A stretch of DNA of 46,061 bases from Eubacteriales bacterium (GTDB lineage Bacteria; Bacillota; Clostridia; Peptostreptococcales; Anaerovoracaceae), in NCBI GenBank assembly GCA_028692105.1, contig JAQUYC010000013.1:1-46061 (forward strand), read 5' to 3'. Of this stretch, positions 25,419-34,515 are shown piece after piece. The notes under the pieces are model-generated. The model was not told the origin of the DNA. It did no database searches and saw nothing but the letters and a program-made list of their open reading frames with translations. Positions within the stretch are counted from its first letter, which is position 1; every line of letters starts with the position of its first letter. The position numbers and the translations under genes are program-made.

Positions 25419-25455
25419 AAAGATTACAAGAATTTGGATAGAATGGAATGCGAAG

Positions 25456-26100
25456 ATGAAGAATAACATGAAGATTTCAAGTGCTGTTATTAAAAGACTG
25501 CCAAGATACAGAAGATATTTAATGGAGCTTCAAAAGAAAAACGTTGATAGAATATCGTCAAATGAATTAAGCAGTCTGATTGGCTATACCGCATCTCAAA
25601 TAAGACAGGATTTAAATAATTTTGGAGGATTTGGGCAGCAGGGATATGGATATAACATAAACAGTCTTTATAAGGAAATAAGTGCAATTCTGGGACTGGA
25701 TCAGGAATACGGGATGGTAATCGTAGGTACCGGCAACCTGGGACAGGCTATTGCGAATTATACACATTATTATAAATCCGGCTTTAAAGTATGTGCTATG
25801 TTTGATGTAAACCCAAAGCTGATCGGTTTAAGGATAAATGACATTGAAGTCTTAGACTATGAGGATCTGGATGAGTATTTAAAGAACAACCAGACAGATA
25901 TCGGCATTGTATGTACGAACATGTCCAGTGCACAGGAAGTCGTCGATAAACTGTGCAACGGTGGAGTCGAAGGCATATGGAATTTTGCCCCTACCGATTT
26001 GATTGTGAAGGATGGTGTGGCATTGGAAGATGTCCATTTAAGCGACAGCCTGCATTCTCTTGCATATTACATCAATCGAAACAGACAAAATCAGGATTGA
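25456..26100 (+). CDS. rex: Redox-sensing transcriptional repressor Rex
   Basis: A 214-residue repressor that releases DNA when the NADH/NAD ratio rises. The N-terminal winged helix is present (ISSAVIKRLPRYRRYL, with SSNELSSLIGYTASQIRQDLNNFG), and the Rossmann NAD-binding loop is VIVGTGNLGQAIANY. The C-terminal swap helix ends in DSLHSLAYYI. ATG 25456 is the likely start; ATG 25468 is an alternative, and earlier starts fall on the promoter. In clostridia Rex controls fermentation genes such as alcohol dehydrogenases and hydrogenases. Confidence 0.95.
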   Translation: MKNNMKISSAVIKRLPRYRRYLMELQKKNVDRISSNELSSLIGYTASQIRQDLNNFGGFGQQGYGYNINSLYKEISAILGLDQEYGMVIVGTGNLGQAIANYTHYYKSGFKVCAMFDVNPKLIGLRINDIEVLDYEDLDEYLKNNQTDIGIVCTNMSSAQEVVDKLCNGGVEGIWNFAPTDLIVKDGVALEDVHLSDSLHSLAYYINRNRQNQD

Positions 26101-26130
26101 TAATCGAAAAACAATGAAATCAAAATAGAA

Positions 26131-26158
26131 AATAACCGTTTCGAAAGAAACGGTTATT
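26131..26158. terminator. Bidirectional terminator between rex and ferredoxin
   Basis: A perfect 12-bp stem (26131-26142 with 26147-26158) with GAAA tetraloop lies between two convergent genes. The minus strand continues into a T-rich run. Confidence 0.85.
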
Positions 26159-26193
26159 CATTCTATAGGCTGGTACACACAGATTTAATGTAT

Positions 26194-26400
<207 letters not shown>

Positions 26401-26405
26401 TTATT

Positions 26406-26434
26406 ATTATAGCAGACGGTTGTCAAATAAACAA
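26406..26434 (-). promoter_or_regulatory. Promoter of the ferredoxin gene
   Basis: On the minus strand: TTGTTT, 17-bp spacer, TATAAT. An overlapping TTGACA lies in the spacer and could pair with a TAATAC further down. Confidence 0.55.
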
Positions 26435-26488
26435 TAAAAGTTTAATTTTTTGTTTATATAATAAGAAGGAAATAATCCGGGGTGAAAA

Positions 26489-27295
26489 ATGAGGGTTTAT
26501 GGTTTGGTCGGCAAGAGTGGAACCGGCAAAAGTTATCAGGCAATGAATCTATGCAAAGAATTGAATATCGAATGCTTCATCGATGATGGGCTATTTATTT
26601 GTGGCAATTCGATCTTAGAAGGTATTTCAGCAAAACGCCAAAGCACAAAAGTCGCCGCTATAAAAACAGCCTTGTTTACCGATGAAGAGCATCGGCAGTC
26701 TGTTTTGAACAAAATAATGGCGGTTTCTCCGGCAACTATATTGATTTTAGGTACATCTGAGAAAATGATACAGAGTATATCGAAACGGCTTGAATTGCCG
26801 GAACTGGAGCGGATCATCCGGATTGAAGAAATTACATCAGAGGAGGAACGTGAAATTGCAAGGAAACAGAGACAGGAGCTGGGTAAACATATTATTCCGG
26901 TCCCGACACTGCAGCTGAAGCGTGAATTCTCCGGATACTTTTTAGACCCGCTAAGGATAATCAGAGGCTGGAGGGGCGGAAAAGCTTCTGTTTCAGAAAA
27001 GACAGTAGTTCGTCCAACCTACAGTTATCTCGGTCAATACACTATTTCCGACAAGGTGATCGGAGATGTGATAGGTCATCTGGGGAGGGAGACGGAAGGC
27101 GTAGAATCGGTTGCCAAAGTATCCATAGAAAACAATAAAGAAGGCATGAAGATTACTATTCATTTAATATGCAAATTTGGTTTTCAAATCATGAATGCAG
27201 CTATTGAAATGCAAAAAGCCGTATTTCAAATTGTCGAAACCATGACCGCATTTCATATCAAGGCAGTGGATGTAGAGATCAAAGGATTAAAATGA
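26489..27295 (+). CDS. P-loop NTPase fused to an Asp23/Gls24-like domain
   Basis: A 268-residue two-part protein. Residues 1-170 start with a Walker A (GKSGTGKS, residues 8-15) and look like a small P-loop ATPase, with a ILILGTSEKM strand as possible Walker B region and RIIRIEEITSEEE. From about residue 178, the part starting SYLGQYTISDKVIGDVIGHL to the end resembles the Asp23/Gls24 envelope-stress or alkaline-shock domain, with KVSIENNKEGMKITIHLICK and AVDVEIKGL at the end. The role of the fusion is unknown. ATG 26489 follows GGGGTGAAAA. It overlaps the next gene by 4 nt (ATGA), so the two are co-translated. Confidence 0.75.
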   Translation: MRVYGLVGKSGTGKSYQAMNLCKELNIECFIDDGLFICGNSILEGISAKRQSTKVAAIKTALFTDEEHRQSVLNKIMAVSPATILILGTSEKMIQSISKRLELPELERIIRIEEITSEEEREIARKQRQELGKHIIPVPTLQLKREFSGYFLDPLRIIRGWRGGKASVSEKTVVRPTYSYLGQYTISDKVIGDVIGHLGRETEGVESVAKVSIENNKEGMKITIHLICKFGFQIMNAAIEMQKAVFQIVETMTAFHIKAVDVEIKGLK

Positions 27296-28197
27296 AGATA
27301 ACAGAAGATAATAACAGAATCATCATAAATGATATAAATGACTTTCACCCGGACCATATCTTTGATAACGGACAGTGCTTCCGGTGGGAGAGAGAGATTG
27401 ACGGAAGCTACACCGGTGTCGCATTTGGCAAAGCTGCAAATATTAACTATATAGACGATAACATTATAATAAATAATGCTTCACTAAATGATTTTAATGA
27501 ATATTGGAAAGATTATCTGGATTTGGAACGTGACTATGGCATAATAAAAAGAAAGCTCTCCGAAAAGGATTCGCATATGGGGAAGGCCATATCGTTCGGA
27601 TACGGAATGAGGATACTTGGACAGGACAAGTGGGAAACTCTGATATCATTTATAATATCGCAAAACAGCAATATTCCGAGAATCAAAAAATGCATTAAGG
27701 CTCTTTGCGCAAACTTCGGGGATCCCATTGGCGAGTACAAAGGGAAAGTACACTACGCATTCCCGGAACTTGAAAAACTTGCACAGATTGATACAAGTGA
27801 TCTGGATACATGCAGGCTTGGTTACAGGGCTGACTATATTATTAAGACAGCAAAAAAAGTTGCTTTGGATGGGGGAGAAACCTTGAACCGCCTTGACAAG
27901 ATACCTCCGCAGGATGCCCTTGAGTATCTTCTCAGTTTGAGCGGAGTAGGACCAAAAGTAGCGAACTGCATCACGCTTTTTTCAATGAAAAAATATGATA
28001 GCTTTCCTTTGGATGTCTGGATAAAGAGGGTCATGCATCAGATATATGGTATAGAAGAAGGAAATGTTAAGATGATGCAGAATTATGCGGCGGAATATTT
28101 CGGAGAATACGGCGGCATTGCCCAACAGTACTTATTCTATTACATAAGGGAAATCAGTAAATACAGTAATACGGGGAGGATTAATCATACATGTTAG
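27292..28197 (+). CDS. OGG1-type 8-oxoguanine DNA glycosylase/lyase
   Basis: A 301-residue HhH-GPD glycosylase with an N-terminal OGG domain (DNGQCFRWER). The helix-hairpin-helix LSGVGPKVANC carries catalytic Lys222 and is followed by Asp241 in PLDVWIKR. Their spacing of 19 residues equals that of Lys249 and Asp268 in human OGG1, supporting bifunctional glycosylase/AP-lyase activity on oxidised guanine. It starts within the stop of the P-loop/Asp23 gene (ATGA). Its last 7 nt overlap the next gene. An OGG1-type enzyme in a strict anaerobe suggests protection from occasional oxygen exposure. Confidence 0.9.
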   Translation: MKITEDNNRIIINDINDFHPDHIFDNGQCFRWEREIDGSYTGVAFGKAANINYIDDNIIINNASLNDFNEYWKDYLDLERDYGIIKRKLSEKDSHMGKAISFGYGMRILGQDKWETLISFIISQNSNIPRIKKCIKALCANFGDPIGEYKGKVHYAFPELEKLAQIDTSDLDTCRLGYRADYIIKTAKKVALDGGETLNRLDKIPPQDALEYLLSLSGVGPKVANCITLFSMKKYDSFPLDVWIKRVMHQIYGIEEGNVKMMQNYAAEYFGEYGGIAQQYLFYYIREISKYSNTGRINHTC

Positions 28198-28880
28198 GAC
28201 CACTCGTAAACGGCATCGTAATAATAATTTGTGCTTTGGTAGGAAAATTTCTGGTTAGAGGCCTGCCTGTCCGGTTTGAGGAAATAATAAAAAAAGCAAT
28301 CGGGTTATCAATTATGTACATAGGCGTTTCAGGAGCGCTGGAAAATCAGAGAGTCATGCTGCTCATTATCAGCATGGTTGCAGGAAGTATTATTGGGGAA
28401 TGGATCAATATTGATAAAGGCATGTTCAACGTAGGCATATGGGTGGAAAAGAGATTAGGATTTGCAGAGGGAAACTTTTCAAAGGGATTTGTAACAGCCA
28501 GCATCCTTTTTTGTACAGGTTCCATGGCGATCGTTGGAGCGATGCAGAGCGGGCTTCAGGGCAACCACGAAATGCTCTTTGCAAAATCGATTCTGGACGG
28601 GGTGATAGCCATTATATTTGCATCAACCATGGGAATAGGAGTCGCCTTTTCGGCCATACCTGTTTTCCTGTATGAAGGTGCAATTGCTTTGGGCGCCGGC
28701 TTTATAAAAGACTGGCTTACACCGGAAATCATCACCGAGATGTCTGCAGTAGGAAGCCTTCTTATCGCAGCATTGGGATTTAATTTCCTGGAGGTCAAAG
28801 AAATCAAAGTTGCAAACATGATCCCGGCAATATTTCTTCCATGGCTTTTCATTGCGCTGGAAACAGCTTTTCTATATTAG
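28191..28880 (+). CDS. DUF554 family membrane protein
   Basis: A 229-residue protein with about six to seven membrane helices. It has the DUF554 features MLGPLVNGIVIIICALVGKF, MVAGSIIGEWINID and GSMAIVGAMQSGL, with KSILDGVIAIIFASTMGIG. Its function is not established; it has been regarded as a possible transporter. ATG 28191 lies within the end of the glycosylase gene and is preceded by a strong GGGGAGGA (28173-28180). It closes a three-gene overlapping operon. Confidence 0.88.
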   Translation: MLGPLVNGIVIIICALVGKFLVRGLPVRFEEIIKKAIGLSIMYIGVSGALENQRVMLLIISMVAGSIIGEWINIDKGMFNVGIWVEKRLGFAEGNFSKGFVTASILFCTGSMAIVGAMQSGLQGNHEMLFAKSILDGVIAIIFASTMGIGVAFSAIPVFLYEGAIALGAGFIKDWLTPEIITEMSAVGSLLIAALGFNFLEVKEIKVANMIPAIFLPWLFIALETAFLY

Positions 28881-28957
28881 CCCACTCAAGATTAGGATAT
28901 AATAATCAAATTTATGGCAAACTTATACTAAAAAGAATAATTTGACAAAAAACCTAT

Positions 28958-28985
28958 TGACAATTTTGCCGTGCGGTATTAAATT
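28958..28985 (+). promoter_or_regulatory. groESL promoter
   Basis: TTGACA (28958-28963), 16-bp spacer, TAAATT (28980-28985), just upstream of the CIRCE operator. Confidence 0.6.
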
Positions 28986-28989
28986 ATAG

Positions 28990-29016
28990 TTAGCACTCAT
29001 CCACAATGAGTGCTAA
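28990..29016. promoter_or_regulatory. CIRCE operator (HrcA binding site)
   Basis: TTAGCACTC (28990-28998), 9 bp, GAGTGCTAA (29008-29016): a perfect match to the consensus. HrcA represses groESL here and is relieved on heat shock; hrcA itself is not in the window. Confidence 0.98.
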
Positions 29017-29081
29017 CAAATTATTAAAGATAAATAAATAAACATTTGTAAGCAAATAAAATAAGGAGAGGAGATTTAAGA

Positions 29082-29366
29082 ATGAAAATCAAACCATTAG
29101 GTGACAGAGTAGTTATTAAAAGGCTGGAAGCAGAGGAAAAGACGAAGAGTGGCATAGTATTGCCGGGACAGGCGAAAGAGCAGCCAATGATGGCCGAGAT
29201 TATTGCAGTAGGGCCGGGAGCTGTTGAAGACGGAAAGACAATTCCTATGGATGTAAAACCCGGAGACGTGGTCATATTCTCAAAATATGCCGGCACTGAA
29301 ATCAAATACGAAGGAGAAGAGTACACTATCGTATCACAGAGAGATATTCTGGCAATCGTAGGATAG
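29082..29366 (+). CDS. groES: Co-chaperonin GroES
   Basis: A 94-residue protein of normal length. It starts [20 protein letters not shown] and contains [14 protein letters not shown] (the mobile loop that touches GroEL), GPGAVEDG and [16 protein letters not shown]. It forms the heptameric lid of the GroEL folding chamber. ATG 29082 follows a strong AAGGAGAGGAG. It is first in the CIRCE-controlled operon, 68 bp before groEL. Confidence 0.98.
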   Translation: MKIKPLGDRVVIKRLEAEEKTKSGIVLPGQAKEQPMMAEIIAVGPGAVEDGKTIPMDVKPGDVVIFSKYAGTEIKYEGEEYTIVSQRDILAIVG

Positions 29367-29428
29367 AAAGCCAATAGGGACTTAAAAATAAGGTTAATAA
29401 CAAATTTAGCTAAATGGAAAGGAAGTAA

Positions 29429-31069
<1,641 letters not shown>

Positions 31070-31113
31070 GCAGTCACTCTAAGCATATAACAATCTCTAT
31101 ATATAAAACCAAG

Positions 31114-31164
31114 GATGGGCTGTCTCAAAACATAAACCGAGACGGCTCATCTTTTCATTTTTTT
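31114..31164 (+). terminator. groESL terminator
   Basis: A 13-bp stem with G-U pairs (31114-31126 with 31139-31151), followed by a T-rich tail to 31164. Confidence 0.85.
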
Positions 31165-31273
31165 GATTTGTAAATTTCTACTGCCTTTTATGTTGAAAAA
31201 GAATGTTAACTAATATAAAATAACTTAATATAGATTGAGAGGAAATATTTTTCCTAAGCAGGACAAGATAGCA

Positions 31274-32089
31274 ATGACAAACGAAAACAAGTTAAAAGCA
31301 ACGATCATCATATTGCTTATAGCAATAGAAATCGTTGTCTGGACAGTCAACCACCCGCATACGCCCAATGTCCTTAGCGGGATTAACGGTGGGGATGAGA
31401 ATGTTCCTGAAATGCAGAACCCAGGAATGCTTGAAGGCCGAGACAGTATTGGCAATAAGGATGAAGCCTCTGAATATGATGGCAGCCGTGAACGATTATT
31501 TAAGAATGCTGAGCAAAAGGGTTTGCTCATTTTAGTAAACAAAGAAAATGCCATACCGGAAGATTACAAGCCGGATGATCTTAAGGCAATCAAATATTTT
31601 GTAAAAGACCGTTCGGCTGGCTCAAGATACATGAGGGCTGAAGCAACAGACGCTTTTCATAAAATGGTGGAAAAAGCTGCCGAAGAAAATATTGAGATCC
31701 GAATGACAACTGCTTACCGTTCCTACGATTTTCAAAAGCTTTTATATGAAAATTATGTAGCGAACGAAGGGCAGGAGGCAGCAGATACATTCAGTGCAAA
31801 GCCCGGGCAGAGCGAACACCAGACAGGATTAGCTGCTGATGTATCGTCCCTTAGCGTTGATTACGAGCTTTCCGATGACTACGGCAATATGGCAGAGGGG
31901 AAATGGCTGGCTGAGAATGCCGATCAGTTTGGTTTTATAATTCGGTTCCCAAAGGGGAAGGAGCATATTACAGGATATAGATACGAGCCTTGGCATATAA
32001 GGTATGTAGGAATTCCTGCGGCAAAGGAAATCCGTGAGCATGATCTGACACTTGAAGAATTCCTGCAGCAAAACGATATCAGACCGTAA
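31274..32089 (+). CDS. VanY-type D-Ala-D-Ala carboxypeptidase (M15B)
   Basis: A 271-residue protein with an N-terminal membrane anchor (about residues 10-27) and an acidic linker. The M15B zinc peptidase domain occupies about residues 95-265, with TTAYRSYDFQ, the SxHxxGxAxD motif in SEHQTGLAADV and EPWHIRYV. It would trim the terminal D-Ala from peptidoglycan stem peptides outside the membrane. I chose ATG 31274 after AGGACAAG; a TTG at 31235 would add 13 residues without a ribosome binding site. It is a single gene before guaB; no vancomycin-resistance genes are nearby, so a wall-remodelling role is likelier. Confidence 0.88.
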   Translation: MTNENKLKATIIILLIAIEIVVWTVNHPHTPNVLSGINGGDENVPEMQNPGMLEGRDSIGNKDEASEYDGSRERLFKNAEQKGLLILVNKENAIPEDYKPDDLKAIKYFVKDRSAGSRYMRAEATDAFHKMVEKAAEENIEIRMTTAYRSYDFQKLLYENYVANEGQEAADTFSAKPGQSEHQTGLAADVSSLSVDYELSDDYGNMAEGKWLAENADQFGFIIRFPKGKEHITGYRYEPWHIRYVGIPAAKEIREHDLTLEEFLQQNDIRP

Positions 32090-32115
32090 TAAGATTTTAA
32101 GGAGGAAGTTACAAA

Positions 32116-33624
32116 ATGGCTTTTTATTTTGAAGAACCATCACGCACCTTTAATGAATATCTCCTGATTCCGGGATATTCTTCTAAAGATTGCAATATGC
32201 AGAATGTAAGTTTAAAGACACCGGTTGTGAAGTATAAGAAGGGAGAAGAACCAGCAATCACCATGAATATCCCACTGGTGTCAGCGATTATGCAGTCGGT
32301 TTCAGATGACAAACTGGCTATAGCGCTGGCAAAGGAAGGAGGTATTTCGTTTATTTTTGCTTCCCAGCCAATAGAAAGTCAGGCGGCGATGGTAAAGCGC
32401 GTAAAGAGTCATAAGGCGGGCTTTGTCAAAAGCGATTCCAATCTCAAGCCGGATCAAACACTTAAAGACATACTGGCATTGAAAGAAAGAACAGGACATT
32501 CCACGGTCGCGGTTACCGATGACGGCACCCCTGAAGGTAAAATTTTAGGCATTGTGACAAGCAGGGATTACCGCGTCAGCAGGATGCCACTTGATACAAA
32601 GGTCTCCGATATTATGACTCCATTTTCATCACTTGTATATGCCAATGAAGGAGTCACCTTATCTGAAGCCAACGATATGCTCTGGGACCACAAACTCAAT
32701 GCTCTTCCTATCATTGATAAAACTCAGAGGCTGATTTATTTTGTTTTTCGTAAGGATTACGATTCCCACAAAGCGAATCCAAATGAATTGCTGGATGACC
32801 ATAAACGATATATGGTAGGCGCCGGCGTTAATACGAGAGATTACACAGAAAGAATTCCTGCTTTGATCGAGGCGGGTGCTGATGCCCTTTGTATCGACTC
32901 TTCTGAGGGATATACCGAATGGCAAAAGGAGACAATTGATTTTGTCAGAAAGCGATACGGTAACGAAGTCAGAATAGGGGCTGGAAATGTAGTGGATAAG
33001 GAAGGCTTCCTCTATTTGGCGGAAGCAGGTGCAGATTTTGTTAAGGTGGGAATAGGAGGCGGATCCATCTGCATTACAAGAGAGCAGAAAGGTATCGGCA
33101 GAGGCCAAGCGACAGCTGTTATCGATGTTGCGGAAGCAAGGAATGATTACTATGAAAAGACCGGAATTTATATCCCGATTTGTTCCGATGGCGGGATTGT
33201 TTACGATTATCATATGCCTTTGGCTATAGCAATGGGAGCGGACTTTATCATGCTTGGAAGATACTTTGCCCGTTTTGACGAAAGCCCGACAAACAAACTA
33301 AATATTAATGGCAGTTATGTAAAGGAATATTGGGGCGAAGGCTCAAACAGGGCCAGAAACTGGCAGCGCTATGACCTTGGCGGTGAAGGAAAGCTTACAT
33401 TTGAAGAGGGTGTTGATTCCTATGTACCTTATGCAGGTTCATTGAAGGATAGCGTGACCCTCTCTCTTAATAAAATGAAATCCACAATGTGCAACTGCGG
33501 TGTGATCACAATAGAGGAGCTGCAGAAATATACAAAGCTTACCCTTGTATCCGCAACAAGCATTGTTGAGGGCGGGGCGCATGACGTTATTCTGAAGGAT
33601 ACCGTAGCAAACCAGCTCAGATGA
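32116..33624 (+). CDS. guaB: IMP dehydrogenase, clostridial-type variant
   Basis: A 502-residue enzyme that oxidises IMP to XMP with NAD, the first step to GMP. It has the (beta/alpha)8 barrel interrupted by a CBS pair (about residues 105-220). The catalytic cysteine is Cys319 in [18 protein letters not shown]. The flap carries the Arg-Tyr pair in NWQRYD. Sequence around the cysteine differs from the textbook form, with [10 protein letters not shown] in place of RxxxGVGxPQ, and the end [15 protein letters not shown] carries extra cysteines. This variant is frequent in clostridia. ATG 32116 follows AAGGAGG. It closes with a perfect terminator. Confidence 0.9.
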   Translation: MAFYFEEPSRTFNEYLLIPGYSSKDCNMQNVSLKTPVVKYKKGEEPAITMNIPLVSAIMQSVSDDKLAIALAKEGGISFIFASQPIESQAAMVKRVKSHKAGFVKSDSNLKPDQTLKDILALKERTGHSTVAVTDDGTPEGKILGIVTSRDYRVSRMPLDTKVSDIMTPFSSLVYANEGVTLSEANDMLWDHKLNALPIIDKTQRLIYFVFRKDYDSHKANPNELLDDHKRYMVGAGVNTRDYTERIPALIEAGADALCIDSSEGYTEWQKETIDFVRKRYGNEVRIGAGNVVDKEGFLYLAEAGADFVKVGIGGGSICITREQKGIGRGQATAVIDVAEARNDYYEKTGIYIPICSDGGIVYDYHMPLAIAMGADFIMLGRYFARFDESPTNKLNINGSYVKEYWGEGSNRARNWQRYDLGGEGKLTFEEGVDSYVPYAGSLKDSVTLSLNKMKSTMCNCGVITIEELQKYTKLTLVSATSIVEGGAHDVILKDTVANQLR

Positions 33625-33695
33625 GAAAGCTGACATTTACCGATTTTGATATAGTATTTCTAAAAACAGAGAACAGCCGCATAAACGATGAACGA

Positions 33696-33711
33696 TGTTA
33701 AATATTGTTAA
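33696..33711 (+). repeat. Left copy of a 16-bp inverted repeat
   Basis: TGTTAAATATTGTTAA; the exact reverse complement is at 34097-34112. It consists of two TGTTAA half-sites spaced 10 bp, the pattern of a tandem regulator site. The right-hand copy lies 400 bp away, and the pair brackets the first two short ORFs. Confidence 0.65.
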
Positions 33712-33722
33712 TATATTATCAA
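33705..33722 (+). promoter_or_regulatory. Rex-operator-like sequence
   Basis: TTGTTAA-TATA-TTATCAA matches the Rex consensus TTGTTAA-N4-TTAACAA in 13 of 14 defined positions. It lies about 95 bp upstream of the 43-codon ORF. The region is AT-rich, so chance is possible. Confidence 0.35.
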
Positions 33723-33752
33723 AATGTGTTGTATTTACAACACATTTTTTTT
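33721..33752 (+). terminator. guaB terminator
   Basis: Perfect 13-bp arms (33721-33733 and 33736-33748), whose centre opens into a small loop, followed by T residues to 33752. Confidence 0.88.
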
Positions 33753-33815
33753 AATGGCTATGATAGAATTATATTGTAATGAAAATACTACTATAGGAAC
33801 GGAGGTTGTTAACTC

Positions 33816-33947
33816 ATGACCATCAAGAAGTTATACCAGAATATTAAGGAAGAGCTTGATGCTATCAGTTATTTAAGAGAAAAAATACTATATCCTGAAA
33901 ATCCTATGGAAATAAACGAAAAACGTAAAATAGAAAAACAGAAATAA
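33816..33947 (+). CDS. Short hypothetical protein (43 aa)
   Basis: A 43-codon ORF with ATG 33816 and GGAGG at 33801-33805, spaced about 10 nt. The product is basic and probably a single amphipathic helix (MTIKKLYQNIKEELDAISYL onwards) with a charged lysine-rich tail. No signal peptide, cysteines or known motif; it does not carry the SxxLD pattern of Spo0E-like peptides. It lies between the guaB terminator and a second tiny ORF with its own terminator. The promoter is not clear. Confidence 0.5.
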   Translation: MTIKKLYQNIKEELDAISYLREKILYPENPMEINEKRKIEKQK

Positions 33948-33988
33948 ATTTAAATGTTTACGGAGATAATAAAGGAGCTGATACACTA

Positions 33989-34030
33989 TTGAAAATCAAT
34001 TTTGATTTTAATAAATTGAAAAATTCTTAA
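33989..34030 (+). CDS. Very short ORF (13 aa), candidate leader peptide
   Basis: A TTG start at 33989 follows a strong AAAGGAG (33971-33977, spacing about 11). The product is MKINFDFNKLKNS. Its stop codon (34028-34030) overlaps the first two bases of a strong terminator stem. That arrangement suits a leader peptide controlling transcription further on, but coding has not been shown and no single amino acid is strongly repeated. Confidence 0.35.
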   Translation: MKINFDFNKLKNS

Positions 34031-34070
34031 GATCATTTTGCAGCAAAGAAGCAAATGATCTTATTTTTAT
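34029..34070 (+). terminator. Terminator overlapping the stop of the 13-codon ORF
   Basis: AAGATCATTT (34029-34038) pairs with AAATGATCTT (34053-34062), then ATTTTTAT. Confidence 0.88.
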
Positions 34071-34096
34071 AAGAGCCTCAAAAATATTTTTAAATG

Positions 34097-34112
34097 TTAA
34101 CAATATTTAACA
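34097..34112 (+). repeat. Right copy of a 16-bp inverted repeat
   Basis: TTAACAATATTTAACA, the exact complement of 33696-33711. It stands just left of a palindrome (34113-34127) and about 30 bp before a TATAAT box. Confidence 0.65.
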
Positions 34113-34149
34113 CGAGCATAATGCTCGCTTAATATTCAATATGTATAAT
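34113..34149 (+). promoter_or_regulatory. Palindrome and -10 box before the 31-codon ORF
   Basis: CGAGCAT-A-ATGCTCG (34113-34127) is a perfect 7-bp inverted repeat covering the position where a -35 box would lie for TATAAT at 34144-34149. No good -35 match is visible, which suggests an activator- or repressor-dependent promoter. Confidence 0.4.
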
Positions 34150-34184
34150 AAGCTTGAAATTAGAAAAGAAAGGAGTGATAAATA

Positions 34185-34280
34185 TTGGAAGATAATATGT
34201 ATTTCGAAGGCAGTGAAACATATTATGCAGATTGTGCATCAAGTTCAGAAGAATATGCTGATTGGGTTTCACAGCGATAG
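34185..34280 (+). CDS. Short acidic peptide ORF (31 aa)
   Basis: TTG 34185 lies 8 nt after AAAGGAGTG (34169-34177). The 31-residue product is acidic and tyrosine-rich, with one cysteine (MEDNMYFEGSETYYADC, then a Ser/Glu-rich end and VSQR). An overlapping frame starting at 34141 is longer but has no ribosome binding site and looks like random AT-rich coding. No RiPP-modifying enzyme or exporter is near, so secretion or modification is not supported. A terminator follows 92 bp later. Confidence 0.45.
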   Translation: MEDNMYFEGSETYYADCASSSEEYADWVSQR

Positions 34281-34307
34281 GGTAACCTATCTGTTACAAA
34301 ATCAAGT

Positions 34308-34323
34308 CAATCTGAAGAGATTG
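34308..34323 (+). repeat. Small hairpin after the 31-codon ORF
   Basis: CAATCT-GAAG-AGATTG followed by TTTATAT. It may be a weak first terminator or an mRNA-end stabiliser. Apart from it, 34281-34371 holds nothing I can assign. Confidence 0.4.
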
Positions 34324-34371
34324 TTTATATATAATATATCATATCATAAGAACTAACCTCCTTCATTCTTG

Positions 34372-34408
34372 GCAACCGGTAAAATTAATTGGTACTGGTT
34401 GCTTTTTA
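34372..34408 (+). terminator. Terminator of the short-ORF cassette
   Basis: GCAACCGGTA (34372-34381) pairs with TACTGGTTGC (34393-34402), with one G-U pair, then TTTTTAT. Confidence 0.85.
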
Positions 34409-34463
34409 TATTACTTTAAGTCTGAACACATCCCGGGCAGCCGAACGGCATTTACGGGGAAAC

Positions 34464-34495
34464 AAAAAAGAGGCTGGATAATAATACCCAGCCTC
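34464..34495 (-). terminator. Terminator of pyruvate carboxylase gene
   Basis: On the minus strand GAGGCTGGGTA pairs with TATCCAGCCTC (G-U allowed), followed by TTTTTTG. It lies 20 bp after the stop. Confidence 0.85.
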
Positions 34496-34515
34496 CAAAT
34501 GTGCGATGGAATCAC

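Noticed and set aside
25380-25420. Rex autoregulatory operator in the rex promoter
   Set aside because: No TTGTTAA-N4-TTAACAA-like pair could be aligned there; the nearest similarity is poor.
34141-34356. A 71-codon plus-strand frame between guaB and pyc
   Set aside because: It has no ribosome binding site, begins on top of a TATAAT box and has no protein-like pattern; the 31-codon frame inside it has a strong ribosome binding site and suits the region better.
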